NCBI RefSeq assembly: GCF_000336775.1
Contig: NZ_AOLJ01000011.1
Span: 450,366 to 514,365 of the forward strand
Source: Haloferax gibbonsii ATCC 33959
GTDB lineage: Archaea; Halobacteriota; Halobacteria; Halobacteriales; Haloferacaceae
Length of the DNA stretch: 64,000 bases
Direction of reading: 5' to 3'
The position numbers and the translations under genes are program-made. Position 1 is the first letter of the stretch. Every line of letters starts with the position of its first letter. This document shows positions 32,665 through 41,384 of this stretch, piece after piece. Under the pieces are notes generated by a model. It was not told the DNA's origin and made no database searches. It was given only the letters and a program-made list of their open reading frames with translations.

Positions 32665-33051
32665 ATGAAGCGCGTCATCGAGACCGACGAAGCGCCGGCC
32701 GCGGTCGGTGCGTACAGTCAGGCGACGACCAACGGCTCGCTGCTCTACACGGCGGGGCAGATTCCGCTGACGCCGGACGGCGAACTCCTCGACGACGAGG
32801 ACATCACGACGCAGACGACGCAGTCGCTCGACAACGTGATGGCCATCCTCGCGGAGGCCGGCGCGGACGCGAGCGACGTGCTGAAGACGACCGTGTTCCT
32901 CGCCGACATCGACGACTTCGAGGAGATGAACGAGACGTACGCGACCTACTTCGACGAGGAGCCGCCGGCCCGCTCGGCGGTCGAGGTCGGCAACCTGCCG
33001 AAGGGCGTCGGCGTCGAAATCGAGGCCGTCGCCGTCGTCGACGAGGAGTAA
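32665..33051 (+). CDS. ridA: RidA family reactive-intermediate deaminase
   Basis: The 128-residue trimeric enzyme hydrolyses enamine/imine intermediates such as 2-aminoacrylate made by PLP enzymes like IlvA. Signature stretches are APAAVGAYSQATTNGSLLYTAGQIPLTPDGEL, VLKTTVFLADIDDFEEMNETYATYF and PPARSAVEVGNLPKGVGVEIEAVAVV, with the active-site Arg in PPARSAV. The start at 32665 gives the usual length. A small membrane protein gene follows after one base. Confidence 0.95.
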   Translation: MKRVIETDEAPAAVGAYSQATTNGSLLYTAGQIPLTPDGELLDDEDITTQTTQSLDNVMAILAEAGADASDVLKTTVFLADIDDFEEMNETYATYFDEEPPARSAVEVGNLPKGVGVEIEAVAVVDEE

Positions 33052-33052
33052 C

Positions 33053-33259
33053 GTGGCCCGCCGCGTCCGGTCCGCGCTCGCGTGGGGCGCAGCGAGCCTC
33101 CTCCTCGTGGGCGTCCTCGCGCAGGGCGCGGTCCTCCTCGGACTCGGCATCGACGTGTCGTTCGGGGCGGTCGCCGCGGTGGCGGTCGCGTCCGGCGTCG
33201 CCGTCGGGTCCGTGACATACGTCATCGAACCCCGACTCGAACGGAAAGGAAGGGCTTAA
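33053..33259 (+). CDS. small membrane protein, GTG start
   Basis: The gene starts with GTG one base after the ridA stop and encodes 68 residues. Two hydrophobic helices (LAWGAASLLLVGVLAQGAVLLGL and FGAVAAVAVASGVAVGSVTYVI) are followed by a basic tail. Tight spacing suggests co-translation with ridA. Function unknown. Confidence 0.75.
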   Translation: MARRVRSALAWGAASLLLVGVLAQGAVLLGLGIDVSFGAVAAVAVASGVAVGSVTYVIEPRLERKGRA

Positions 33260-33288
33260 ATTATCCAGGCGGGAACGTTGCGTTGTAA

Positions 33289-33369
33289 GCCAGGATGGCC
33301 GAGCGGTAAGGCGCACGCCTGGAAAGCGTGTTCCCTCTGGGATCGGGGGTTCAAATCCCTCTCCTGGCG
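33289..33369 (+). tRNA. tRNA-Ser (GGA)
   Basis: The acceptor stem gccagga (33289-33295) pairs with tcctggc (33362-33368), and the discriminator is g. The anticodon stem cacgc/gcgtg frames ctggaaa with GGA at 33321-33323. A long variable arm (ttccctctgggatc) marks a class II tRNA, as expected for Ser. The T-arm ggggg-ttcaaat-ccctc is complete, and CCA is not encoded. Confidence 0.97.
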
Positions 33370-33445
33370 CTTCTTCCGAACTCAACTCACGTAGCAGCGC
33401 GTCTCGTCGCGCTGCGGGCGGCGAGTTCGGGAGAACGCCGCCGGA

Positions 33446-33557
33446 GGATTTGAACCAAGGAGCGAAGCGAACAGAGTGAGCAATGTGCGACACGAAGTGT
33501 CGCAGTGAGACGAACGGCGGAGCCGCGAGTCGTGAGCGACTGAGGTTCAAATCCCTC
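33446..33557 (+). repeat. T-arm stem-loop element after tRNA-Ser
   Basis: An inverted T-arm copy, ggatttgaacc (33446-33456), and a direct one, ggttcaaatcc (33544-33554), are perfect 11-bp inverted repeats 87 bases apart. The 14 bases from 33544 are identical to the tail of tRNA-Ser (33348-33361). Between them is an inner stem, gcgacac-GAA-gtgtcgc (33487-33503), followed by agtgag. The element behind tRNA-Phe has the same outer arms, a GAA-loop stem and gagtgag. Confidence 0.85.
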
Positions 33558-33794
33558 ACCTTCGCATCCGGTGCACATAGCTTCTCCCGCAATCGCCGGC
33601 CGGCGAGAACCGTCGCCGGAGTCTATGGCCCCACTCGCCAAGGACCACTTACGTCGAAACTGGCAGGGCACCCCCAGTTCGACGCGACCCGAGGCACTAC
33701 CACAGACCCAACCTACGGTACCACCACAGAAGCGACCGTATCAACTGTTCGGACAAAACATTCATCCCCATGGGATACGATACCATGATTGACA
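33558..33794. other. AT-richer gap after the tRNA-Ser element
   Basis: No gene is seen. The stretch has lower GC than the surroundings, with many acc/aca repeats near 33700-33790, and leads to a short acidic protein gene. Confidence 0.45.
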
Positions 33795-33977
33795 ATGCCT
33801 GACACCAAGACCGGCCGCGAGAAGAAGGGCCTCAACAAGCGGACCCAGCTCACCGAGCGGCTGTACGAACGAGAGTTATCGGTGTTAGACGAAGACGACG
33901 ACGAGCCCCCGCTCGACGCCGCGAGAGACGAGACCGACGGCGAGTTCCTCGCGGACGAACTCCCCGACGACGACTGA
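33795..33977 (+). CDS. short acidic protein, haloarchaeal hypothetical
   Basis: The 60-residue protein starts with a basic MPDTKTGREKKGLNKRTQLTERLYERELS segment, predicted helical, and ends in an acidic tail (LDEDDDEPPLDAARDE, DELPDDD). I know of no function. The ATG at 33795 is preferred over an upstream TTG. Clear halophile-style composition and separation from other genes support coding. Confidence 0.7.
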   Translation: MPDTKTGREKKGLNKRTQLTERLYERELSVLDEDDDEPPLDAARDETDGEFLADELPDDD

Positions 33978-34034
33978 CGGCGCGGCCAACGCTGCCGCCG
34001 ACCACGCGAATTTTTATCGGGCGCAACAGAACGT

Positions 34035-34433
34035 GTGAGCGTGCACCACCGCGCGAACTACGCGACCGTGTTTATCGGGTCGCACCTCCACCCCGAAGGA
34101 GAGACGCTGGACCTCGACTGGGCGGACGACGCCGGAAACGAGACGGCGACGTTCGAGTTCGACGTCCCGACCGACGACCCGCGAGAGCCGTACCTCGGTA
34201 TCCAGGCGTTCGACGTGGGCGAGTACGGCCACGAGATTCGAATCAACGGCGACTCGCTTTCGGGGTTCGACATCCCGCCGGGCGACGGCTGGCAGTACTG
34301 GGTCGACACCGTGACCGGCGCGAGCCTCGTCGAGGGCTCGAACACCATCCGAGTCGTCCGCGACGACGACGGCGACGACGCGTTCGCCGTCGGAACGGTG
34401 ACGGTCCACTGGAAAGAGCCGGTCGAAGAGTAG
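34035..34433 (+). CDS. beta-sandwich hypothetical protein (DUF7383-like)
   Basis: The GTG at 34035 starts a 132-residue protein with ANYATVFIGSHLHPEGETLDLDWADD, DVPTDDPREPYLGIQAFDVGEYGHEIRING and IPPGDGWQYWVDTVTG. The alternation of polar and hydrophobic residues suggests a jelly-roll or C2-like beta sandwich. There is no signal peptide. A second GTG two codons later is an alternative start. Similar proteins are frequent in haloarchaea; no role is known. Confidence 0.75.
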   Translation: MSVHHRANYATVFIGSHLHPEGETLDLDWADDAGNETATFEFDVPTDDPREPYLGIQAFDVGEYGHEIRINGDSLSGFDIPPGDGWQYWVDTVTGASLVEGSNTIRVVRDDDGDDAFAVGTVTVHWKEPVEE

Positions 34434-34577
34434 CGTATAAAGCGCCCCGGCCGGGACAGAATTGTGGTGTGAAATGACGTACCACAGTAACTCCCCGAAC
34501 ACCCGAGAGGAGGCATCTGTCGCGCGGTTACCGGGATAACGCGGCGAACGCGCGGAGTTCAGTGCTCGATTCGTCGG

Positions 34578-34592
34578 CGAAGCTTTTTTATA
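34578..34592 (+). promoter_or_regulatory. heat-shock-like promoter of the thermosome gene
   Basis: CGAA (34578-34581) precedes ttttttata (34584-34592), which lies 27-35 bases before the ATG. H. volcanii chaperonin promoters carry a CGAA element near a TTTATA box that is needed for heat response, and this sequence matches that form. Confidence 0.6.
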
Positions 34593-34618
34593 GAATCACA
34601 AACAATCAAGGCCTGTCT

Positions 34619-36292
34619 ATGAGCCAGCGAATGCAGCAGGGTCAGCCGATGATCATCATGGGCGAGGATGCACAGCGCGTCAAGGACCGCGACGCGCAGG
34701 CGTACAACATCCGCGCCGCACGAGCAGTCGCCGAGGCGGTACGTTCTACACTCGGCCCGAAGGGGATGGACAAGATGCTCGTCGACTCGATGGGCGACGT
34801 CACCATCACGAACGACGGCGTCACCATCCTCAAGGAGATGGACATCGACAACCCGACGGCCGAGATGATCGTCGAGGTCGCCGAGACGCAGGAGGACGAA
34901 GCCGGCGACGGAACGACGACGGCGGTCGCCATCGCGGGTGAACTCCTCAAGAACGCCGAGGACCTCCTCGAACAGGACATCCACCCGACGGCCATCATCC
35001 GCGGCTTCAACCTCGCCTCCGAGAAGGCGCGCGAGGAAATCGACAACATCGCGGAGCGCGTCGACCCCGACGACGAGGAACTCCTGAAGAAGGTCGCCGA
35101 GACCTCCATGACGGGCAAGAGCTCCGAGCTCAACAAGGAGCTGCTCGCGGACCTCATCGTCCGCGCCGTCCGGCAGGTCACCGTCGAAGCCAACGATGGC
35201 TCCCACGTCGTCGACCTCGAGAACATCTCCATCGAGACGCAGACCGGTCGCTCGGCGTCCGAGTCCGAGCTCCTCACCGGTGCCGTCATCGACAAGGACC
35301 CCGTCCACGACGACATGCCGGTCCAGTTCGACGAGGCCGACGTGCTGCTGCTCAACGAGCCCGTCGAGGTCGAGGAGACCGACATCGACACGAACGTCTC
35401 CATCGAGAGCCCCGACCAGCTCCAGAAGTTCCTCGACCAGGAGGAGGCCCAGCTGAAGGCGAAGGTCGACCAGATCGTCGACTCCGGCGCTGACGTGGTC
35501 TTCTGCCAGAAGGGCATCGACGACCTCGCCCAGCACTACCTCGCGAAGCAGGGCATCCTCGCGGTCCGCCGGACGAAGAAGTCCGACATCCGCTTCCTCA
35601 AGAACATCACCGGTGCGGCGGTCGTCTCCGACCTCGACTCCATCGAGGCCGGCGACCTCGGTCGCGCCTCCATCCGCCGCGACGAGGCCGACGAGCTGTT
35701 CTACGTCGAGGGCATCGGCGACGACGTCCACGGCGTCACGCTCCTGCTCCGCGGCTCCACCGACCACGTCGTCGACGAACTCGAACGCGGCGTCCAGGAC
35801 GCCCTCGACGTCGTCGCGTCGACGGTCGCCGACGGTCGAGTGCTCGCCGGCGGCGGCGCTATCGAGGTCGAACTCGCCTCGCGCCTCCGCAACTACGCCG
35901 ACTCCGTCTCCGGCCGCGAGCAGCTCGCGGTCGAGGCGTTCGCCGACGCGCTCGAACTCGTCCCGCGCGTCCTCGCGGAGAACGCCGGTCTCGACTCCAT
36001 CGACACGCTCGTCGACCTCCGCGCGGCCCACGAAGAGGGTCAGGTCCGCGCCGGTCTGAACGTCTTCACCGGCGAGGTCGAAGACGCGTTCGAAGCGGGC
36101 GTCGTCGAGACGGCTCACGCGAAGGAGCAGGCCGTCGCCTCCGCCTCCGAAGCCGCGAACCTCGTCCTCAAGATAGACGACATCATCGCGGCCGGTGACC
36201 TCTCCACCGGCGGCGACGACGACGACGAGGGCGGCGCACCCGGCGGCATGGGTGGCATGGGCGGCATGGGCGGTATGGGCGGCGCGATGTGA
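34619..36292 (+). CDS. cct2: thermosome (group II chaperonin) subunit
   Basis: The 557-residue subunit forms an ATP-dependent protein-folding double ring. Hallmarks are VRSTLGPKGMDKMLVDSMGDVTITNDGVTILKEM and EDEAGDGTTTAVAIAGELL (ATP and Mg binding), NITGAAVVSDLDSIEAGDLG in the apical part, and VLAGGGAIEVELASRLRNYA near the end. It ends in a Gly-Gly-Met repeat tail, as other archaeal chaperonins do. H. volcanii has three subunits; the order of genes suggests this is the second (CCT2). It is the only gene of its transcript; a T-run (36353-36358) follows. Confidence 0.97.
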   Translation: MSQRMQQGQPMIIMGEDAQRVKDRDAQAYNIRAARAVAEAVRSTLGPKGMDKMLVDSMGDVTITNDGVTILKEMDIDNPTAEMIVEVAETQEDEAGDGTTTAVAIAGELLKNAEDLLEQDIHPTAIIRGFNLASEKAREEIDNIAERVDPDDEELLKKVAETSMTGKSSELNKELLADLIVRAVRQVTVEANDGSHVVDLENISIETQTGRSASESELLTGAVIDKDPVHDDMPVQFDEADVLLLNEPVEVEETDIDTNVSIESPDQLQKFLDQEEAQLKAKVDQIVDSGADVVFCQKGIDDLAQHYLAKQGILAVRRTKKSDIRFLKNITGAAVVSDLDSIEAGDLGRASIRRDEADELFYVEGIGDDVHGVTLLLRGSTDHVVDELERGVQDALDVVASTVADGRVLAGGGAIEVELASRLRNYADSVSGREQLAVEAFADALELVPRVLAENAGLDSIDTLVDLRAAHEEGQVRAGLNVFTGEVEDAFEAGVVETAHAKEQAVASASEAANLVLKIDDIIAAGDLSTGGDDDDEGGAPGGMGGMGGMGGMGGAM

Positions 36293-36592
36293 AAATCGGC
36301 TAACGCCTTTCACCCATCCCCCGACGCCTGCACCGCGCGACGAATCACTCATTTTTTGGCGCAAAGCGGCTGCCGAGCATCCGAAGAGCCGCGGCTGCGC
36401 CTCCGAACGACGGTACGCGGGGGAGAAGCAACCGATGAGCGTCGATTCCGACTCTCGCGACGATCGGACGAGAGCCCCACGCTGATTCACCGATGTCAGA
36501 GAAGTTGGATAATTATCTCACTTTCTCAGATACACTTGCAGTTGTGTTCAGAAATGGAACGAACTAAGTAGCAGGTACGGCAACGTGTCTCT
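36293..36592. other. gap between thermosome and alanine dehydrogenase genes
   Basis: Nothing coding is seen in these 300 bases. The sequence gets AT-rich from about 36485, where ggataattatctcac (36509-36523) and aactaagtag (36563-36572) are candidate promoter parts for the next gene. Confidence 0.45.
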
Positions 36593-37588
36593 ATGCGCAA
36601 GACGCTGCTGTTGAACAAGGACGACGTTCACGAGAACGTCCAGATGCCGGAGCTCATCTCGGCCATCGAGGACGCCTTCGCCGCCTACGAGTCCGGCGAC
36701 GCCCAGATGCCGCCGAAGTCCTACATCGACCTGCCGCAGTACAACGGCGACTTCCGGTCGATGCCCGCCTACTTAGACGCGGGCGACTGGGACGCCGCGG
36801 GCATCAAGTGGGTCAACGTCCACCCCGACAACGGCGACAAGTACGACCTGCCCACCGTCATGGGCACGATGATTTACTCCGACCCCGAGAACGCCTTCCC
36901 GCTGGCGCTCCTCGACGGGACGGAGCTCACGATGCTCCGCACCGGCGCGGCCGCGGCCGTCGCCACCGACTACCTCGCCGTCGAGGACGCCTCCTCGATG
37001 GGTATCGTCGGCGCGGGCGTCCAGTCGTACACGCAGCTTCGCGCCATCAGCGAGGTCCGCGACATCGAGGAAGTCGTCATCTCCGACCTCGACGAGGAGC
37101 GCGTCGCCGACTTCATCGACGCCTTCGAAGACGAGTTCGACATCCGCGCCGGCTCCATCGAGGAGGCCGCAAGCTGTGACGTGCTGTCGACGGTGACGCC
37201 CGTCGAGTCGCCCATCGTCCCGCGCGACGCGGTCGGCGACCACACCCACATCAACGCGATGGGTGCCGACGCCGAAGGCAAACACGAACTCGCAGACGAG
37301 GTGCTCTTGGACGCCAAGCTCGTCATCGACGACCACGCCCAGACCACCCACTCCGGCGAAATCAACGTCCCGTACAATCAGGGCGTCCTCACCGACGACG
37401 ACATCTACGGCGCAATCGGCGACATCGTCCTCGGGAACCTCGACGGCCGCACCGACGCCGACGGCATCAGCGTCTTCGACTCCACGGGACTCGCGATTCA
37501 GGACGTCGCGGCGGCCCACGTCGCCTACGAGCACGCGTTCGAGAACGACAACGGCTACGCGTTCGACCTCCTCGGTCTCGCCGAGTAA
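36593..37588 (+). CDS. ornithine cyclodeaminase/alanine dehydrogenase (mu-crystallin family)
   Basis: The 331-residue protein has the OCD/mu-crystallin fold: LLNKDDVHENVQMPELISAIEDAF, FRSMPAYL, GIKWVNVHPDNGDKYDLPTVMGTMIYSD, MLRTGAAAAVATDYLA, and the NAD-binding MGIVGAGVQSYTQLRAI. Archaeal members include alanine dehydrogenase, which converts alanine and pyruvate, as well as ornithine cyclodeaminase. The sequence cannot decide between them, although the short loops resemble the archaeal alanine enzyme. It stands alone with its own AT-rich promoter. Confidence 0.9.
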   Translation: MRKTLLLNKDDVHENVQMPELISAIEDAFAAYESGDAQMPPKSYIDLPQYNGDFRSMPAYLDAGDWDAAGIKWVNVHPDNGDKYDLPTVMGTMIYSDPENAFPLALLDGTELTMLRTGAAAAVATDYLAVEDASSMGIVGAGVQSYTQLRAISEVRDIEEVVISDLDEERVADFIDAFEDEFDIRAGSIEEAASCDVLSTVTPVESPIVPRDAVGDHTHINAMGADAEGKHELADEVLLDAKLVIDDHAQTTHSGEINVPYNQGVLTDDDIYGAIGDIVLGNLDGRTDADGISVFDSTGLAIQDVAAAHVAYEHAFENDNGYAFDLLGLAE

Positions 37589-37647
37589 GGTCGACCGACC
37601 CGACGCTGCTGGCATTCACCGTTCTCTTTTGCGGTCCGACCCCCGAG

Positions 37648-37866
37648 CTACGGGCTCGGCCCCCGCTGTGCGTTGAGGTAGCCGAACACCTTCGAGAGCA
37701 CGTAGACGATGGCGATGAAGGGCAAGAACGGAACCATCAGGACGACGAGGATGAGAAACATCGTCCACCCGATGGAGTCCATCTCGCTGTTCGTCCGCGG
37801 TCGGGTCCCCGGCGTAACGGTGTGGTAGGCCTTCTGTGCGAGGCTCAGCGAGTCGTCTTCGCTCAT
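37648..37866 (-). CDS. small membrane protein (DUF7535-like)
   Basis: The 72 residues begin with an acidic and polar stretch, then a motif PGTRPRTNSEMDS, and a single long hydrophobic helix IGWTMFLILVVLMVPFLPFIAIVYVLSKVFG. The pattern recurs in haloarchaea under a DUF name. A role in the membrane is clear; function is not. Confidence 0.8.
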   Translation of the reverse strand: MSEDDSLSLAQKAYHTVTPGTRPRTNSEMDSIGWTMFLILVVLMVPFLPFIAIVYVLSKVFGYLNAQRGPSP

Positions 37867-37922
37867 GAAATAGTGTTAGTTCGGCGAGACGATAAACCGA
37901 ACGCCGGACCGCGGGGCCGACC

Positions 37923-38057
37923 TCACCAATGTCGGTACTTCGCCCGCTCTTCGGTCGCGCCGCAGTCGGGGCACTCGTAGGTCCGCCTGTCTTCGAGGTC
38001 GGTCCGCTTTTCGTCGTCCACGCGATACATCTCGACTTCGCATGCCTCGCACAGCAT
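37923..38057 (-). CDS. tiny zinc-ribbon protein
   Basis: This short minus-strand frame encodes 44 residues with the pairs CEAC (3-6) and CPDC (29-32) spaced as a zinc ribbon, plus a closing AKYRHW. The region between carries Asp/Glu/Arg-rich sequence (VDDEKRTDLEDRRTYE). The composition and the CxxC spacing support a real gene, though I cannot name a family. It lies 135 bases downstream of leuS with its own AT-rich upstream sequence. Confidence 0.8.
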   Translation of the reverse strand: MLCEACEVEMYRVDDEKRTDLEDRRTYECPDCGATEERAKYRHW

Positions 38058-38192
38058 GTATTAATTATCGTATGTGATACCGTAAATCTAGGGGAGCGCC
38101 CGGATAGTCGGCTTAGTTGGCATTCTTAGCAGTGCTCGCGGCTGCGTATCAGCGCTGAAAAATAGAACCCGGTCGTGTCTCGGCGCGCCCGG

Positions 38193-41069
38193 CTATTCGA
38201 GGTGGACCGCGGGGCGGAACGGAATCGCCTTCGAGGCGCGGTCGGCGGGGTCGACGATGTCGGGGTCGTCCTCGGCGAACACCTCGACCTCGGCGTCGAA
38301 CTCGCGGGCGAGGAAGTCGGCCGCGCGCTCGTAGGTGCCGGCCTCGTCCAGTTCGAGCTGCGCGCGGAGCGTCGATTCGTCGCGCCCGCGGGTCTGGTCG
38401 ACGAGGTCCTGCACGAGGTCGTTCACGTCGTTGCCCTTCTCGCGGAGGTCGGGGTCCTGCATGACCTGACCCATGATTGCGCCGACGTTGTCGCCGTTGT
38501 CGACGACCGTCTCGAACACGTCGCGCTTCCAGTCGGCGGCGACGTAGACCCGGATGGTGTCGGGGTCGGAGTCGGTCACGTCGATGATGTCGCGCACGTC
38601 CTCGGTCAGGCGCTCGACCTGTCGCTCTTCGAGTTCGACCGACTCGTCTTCGAACTCGGCGTCCGGTTCGGGCCATGGCGCGTCCTCCGCGGGCGTGCCG
38701 GTCAACTGCTCGTGCAGCTCGTTCGTCATGAACGGGATGAACGGCGCGAGCAGGCGCAGACGAGTTTCGAGGACCGTCCGGAGCGTCCACTTCGCGGCCG
38801 GGCGGTCGAGGTCGGTCCGGCGGCGGTACCACCGCAGCGACTCCTCGAAGTTGTAGAATGCCGCCTGACTGGCCGAGCGCGTCTCGGACTCGTCCATCGC
38901 GGTCGTCACGTCGCGAACGGTGTCCTGCAGCTTCGACAGGAGCCAGCGGTCGACCGTCTCCAGTTCGGGCCGCTCGTCCGGTCCGGGGTCGGCGATAATC
39001 TCCTGCGCGCGGTTCCAGAACCGTTCGAGCTGGTCGTGGACCGAGCCGACGAGGTCGTCGCGCCAGTCGTAGTCCTGCCACGGCTCCGCGGAGTTGAGCA
39101 GGAAGAAGCGGACGGTGTCCGCGCCGTACTCGCCGATGGCCTCGCCGGGGAGGACGACGTGACCCTTCGAGGACGACATCTTCTGGCCTTCGAGCAGGCC
39201 CATGCCCATGATGACGATGCCCTGGGGCCACTGCGGCTCGTCGAACAGTTCGCCGTGGTGGAACTGGTAGAACGTCAGGTGGTTCGTGATGAGGTCGTTC
39301 CCGGAGAACCGGTAGTCGACGGGGTACCAGTAGTCCCACTCCTCGCGCAGTTCGAGCGCTTTCTCGGGGGCGTCGTCGACCGCGTCGGCCCCGTAGAACA
39401 GCGCGTCGAAGAACTCCTGGGTGAGTTCCTCGGTCGGAATCTCCTGCAGGCGGTGGGCGATGGTGTAGTACGCCATGTAGATGGTCGAGTCCGAGAGGGG
39501 CTCGATGACGAACTGGTCGTCCCACGGCAGGCGGGTTCCGAGGCCGTAGTTGCGGATACACGGCCACCCGTTGAGCCAGTCGATGGTGTGGTGGTACTCG
39601 TCGCGGGTGTTCTCGGGGATGGCGTCCAGCCCGTCGGCCACGTCGTGGGCGAGTCGCTTCCAGTCCTCGTCGTCGTACGAGAGGAACCACGTGTCCTGTT
39701 CGGCGACGACGACGTCGCCGCCGCAGCGGCAGACGACCTCCTCGGAGAACTCCTGCATCACGTCGAACTGGCCGGCCTCGATGCCGTCGGCCTTGTAGTC
39801 GTCGCGGACCTCCTCGACGAGGCCGCCGGCGTAGTCGCCGTAGAACTCCTTGAGGCGACCCGCGTGGAACTCCTTGTTGTAGAGGTCCTTCGTGGCCTTT
39901 TCGAGGGCAGGGTCGTCAGAGGACTCGATTCCGCGGTTCTCGACGGCCGACTTCGCGGGAATCTCGCCGTACGCGTCGTCCTCGGAGTCGATGTCGAGAA
40001 TCGGAATCGGTTCGATGGCCGCCACGTCGGCGGGGTCGATGCCGAACGATTCGAGGTAGTCGGCGTCGGCCTTGGCCTCCTGCAGCGCCACGTAGTCGTC
40101 GGGGCTGTGGGCCGGGACGGACATGACGACGCCCGTCGCGTTGTCGGCGTCGACGAAGTCGGCCGGCAGGACGAGCACGTCGTCGCCGGTGACGGGGTTC
40201 TCGACCGTCTGGCCGACGAGTTCGGCACCCTCGACGGTTTCGAGAATCTCCACGTCGCGGGCCTGATATTCGAGTTTGTCGGCCGCGTACTCGGAGACGA
40301 ACCACGTCTCACCGTCGACCTCGGCGACCACGTAGGTCGCCTCGGGGTCGATGTAGGCGTTGGTCACGCCGCGGACCGTCTCGGGGCGCAGGGTCGCCAT
40401 CGGGACGACCACGTCGCCGCCGTCTCGCTCCCAGCCGAAGCGGACCAGCGTGTACTCTTGGAACTCGGCGTTCTCGCCTTCGAGCAGGTCGTGGGTCGTG
40501 ACCGGCTGTTCCTCGTTCGTACAGAACTTGACGGGGTGGAGGCCCTTCTCCAGTCGCCCGCGCTCGCGGAGCGTCCGGTACTGCCACTCGACGAACTTCG
40601 AGTAGCGCTCGTTGTTCGTGGTGAACTCGCGCCGCCAGTCCACCGACAGACCGAGCGACTGCATCCCCTTCTTGTAGTGTTCCTCGATGAAGTACCGCGC
40701 CCAGCCCATGGGCGATTCGAGGTCCGAAAGCGTGTCCTCGGGGACGTTGTAGGTGTCGGTCAGAACCGAGAGCTGTTTCTCCTCGCGGTTTTTCAGGCGC
40801 TCGACCGCGCCGATGATGGGCGTTCCGGTGACGTGCCACGCGATGGGAAACAGGACGTTGTCGCCCTGCTGTCGTCGGTAGCGAGCGTACACGTCGGGAA
40901 CGGTGTACGTCCGCGCGTGCCCGATGTGCATCCCGCCGCTGGGGTACGGATAGGGCACCGTCACGAACGTCGCGTCGTCGGCGTCTGCGTCCGGGTCGGC
41001 CTCGTATCGGCCGGTCTCGGACCAGCGCTCCCGCCAACGCGCTTCGAGTTCCTGCGGGTCGTAGTCCAT
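38193..41069 (-). CDS. leuS: leucyl-tRNA synthetase
   Basis: The 958-residue class I enzyme charges tRNA-Leu. The HIGH motif is at residues 48-51 (GGMHIGHARTYTVPDVYAR) and the second signature is GQKMSSSKGHVV. An editing domain (about 220-420, with TLRPETVRGVTNAYIDP and VMSVPAHSPDDYVAL) clears mischarged residues. The C-terminal part contains the anticodon-binding helices and an archaeal-type C-terminal domain. The ATG at 41069 gives MDYDPQELEARWRERW, the usual start; an upstream frame extension lacks conserved residues. Confidence 0.97.
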   Translation of the reverse strand: MDYDPQELEARWRERWSETGRYEADPDADADDATFVTVPYPYPSGGMHIGHARTYTVPDVYARYRRQQGDNVLFPIAWHVTGTPIIGAVERLKNREEKQLSVLTDTYNVPEDTLSDLESPMGWARYFIEEHYKKGMQSLGLSVDWRREFTTNNERYSKFVEWQYRTLRERGRLEKGLHPVKFCTNEEQPVTTHDLLEGENAEFQEYTLVRFGWERDGGDVVVPMATLRPETVRGVTNAYIDPEATYVVAEVDGETWFVSEYAADKLEYQARDVEILETVEGAELVGQTVENPVTGDDVLVLPADFVDADNATGVVMSVPAHSPDDYVALQEAKADADYLESFGIDPADVAAIEPIPILDIDSEDDAYGEIPAKSAVENRGIESSDDPALEKATKDLYNKEFHAGRLKEFYGDYAGGLVEEVRDDYKADGIEAGQFDVMQEFSEEVVCRCGGDVVVAEQDTWFLSYDDEDWKRLAHDVADGLDAIPENTRDEYHHTIDWLNGWPCIRNYGLGTRLPWDDQFVIEPLSDSTIYMAYYTIAHRLQEIPTEELTQEFFDALFYGADAVDDAPEKALELREEWDYWYPVDYRFSGNDLITNHLTFYQFHHGELFDEPQWPQGIVIMGMGLLEGQKMSSSKGHVVLPGEAIGEYGADTVRFFLLNSAEPWQDYDWRDDLVGSVHDQLERFWNRAQEIIADPGPDERPELETVDRWLLSKLQDTVRDVTTAMDESETRSASQAAFYNFEESLRWYRRRTDLDRPAAKWTLRTVLETRLRLLAPFIPFMTNELHEQLTGTPAEDAPWPEPDAEFEDESVELEERQVERLTEDVRDIIDVTDSDPDTIRVYVAADWKRDVFETVVDNGDNVGAIMGQVMQDPDLREKGNDVNDLVQDLVDQTRGRDESTLRAQLELDEAGTYERAADFLAREFDAEVEVFAEDDPDIVDPADRASKAIPFRPAVHLE

Positions 41070-41384
41070 ATCCGTGGTAGTGGTACCCCGGCCTAAAATA
41101 ACTCCTATACTCGACTTGTGTGGCCGTCTGATTGCGGCAGATATTGCCACACGGTGGCACGAGACAAACGGGAGAGACTGGCCGCGAAACGGCGTCGAGT
41201 CCTCGTTTCGCCAGAATCGGGACCGGTACAGAACTGACGGCGCAAATCGCGACCGTGACGCGCCGCCGTGCGGGCAAAGAAACGAAAATGGAAACGAAAA
41301 CGGGAACGAAAGCAGCGAGCGACCCACCAAGAGAGAGCCTGTCGCGGGCGATGCGCCAGCGGGTATCGGGGCGGCGACGCCGGC
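41070..41384. promoter_or_regulatory. leuS upstream region with inverted repeat TGCCAC-acg-GTGGCA
   Basis: Arms at 41145-41150 and 41154-41159 are perfect, 75-90 bases upstream of the leuS ATG. The TATA-like ttatttta on the minus strand lies about 30 bases before the start. Further out, three imperfect 12-base units beginning gaaacgaaaatg (41279-41314) read as T-rich on the minus strand after the hsp20 stop and could act as terminator. No gene is seen. Confidence 0.45.

Noticed and set aside
38175-41096. 973-codon frame on the strand opposite leuS
   Set aside because: It is a shadow of leuS caused by high GC at third positions; composition is Arg/Val/Glu rich without domains, and leuS is certain.
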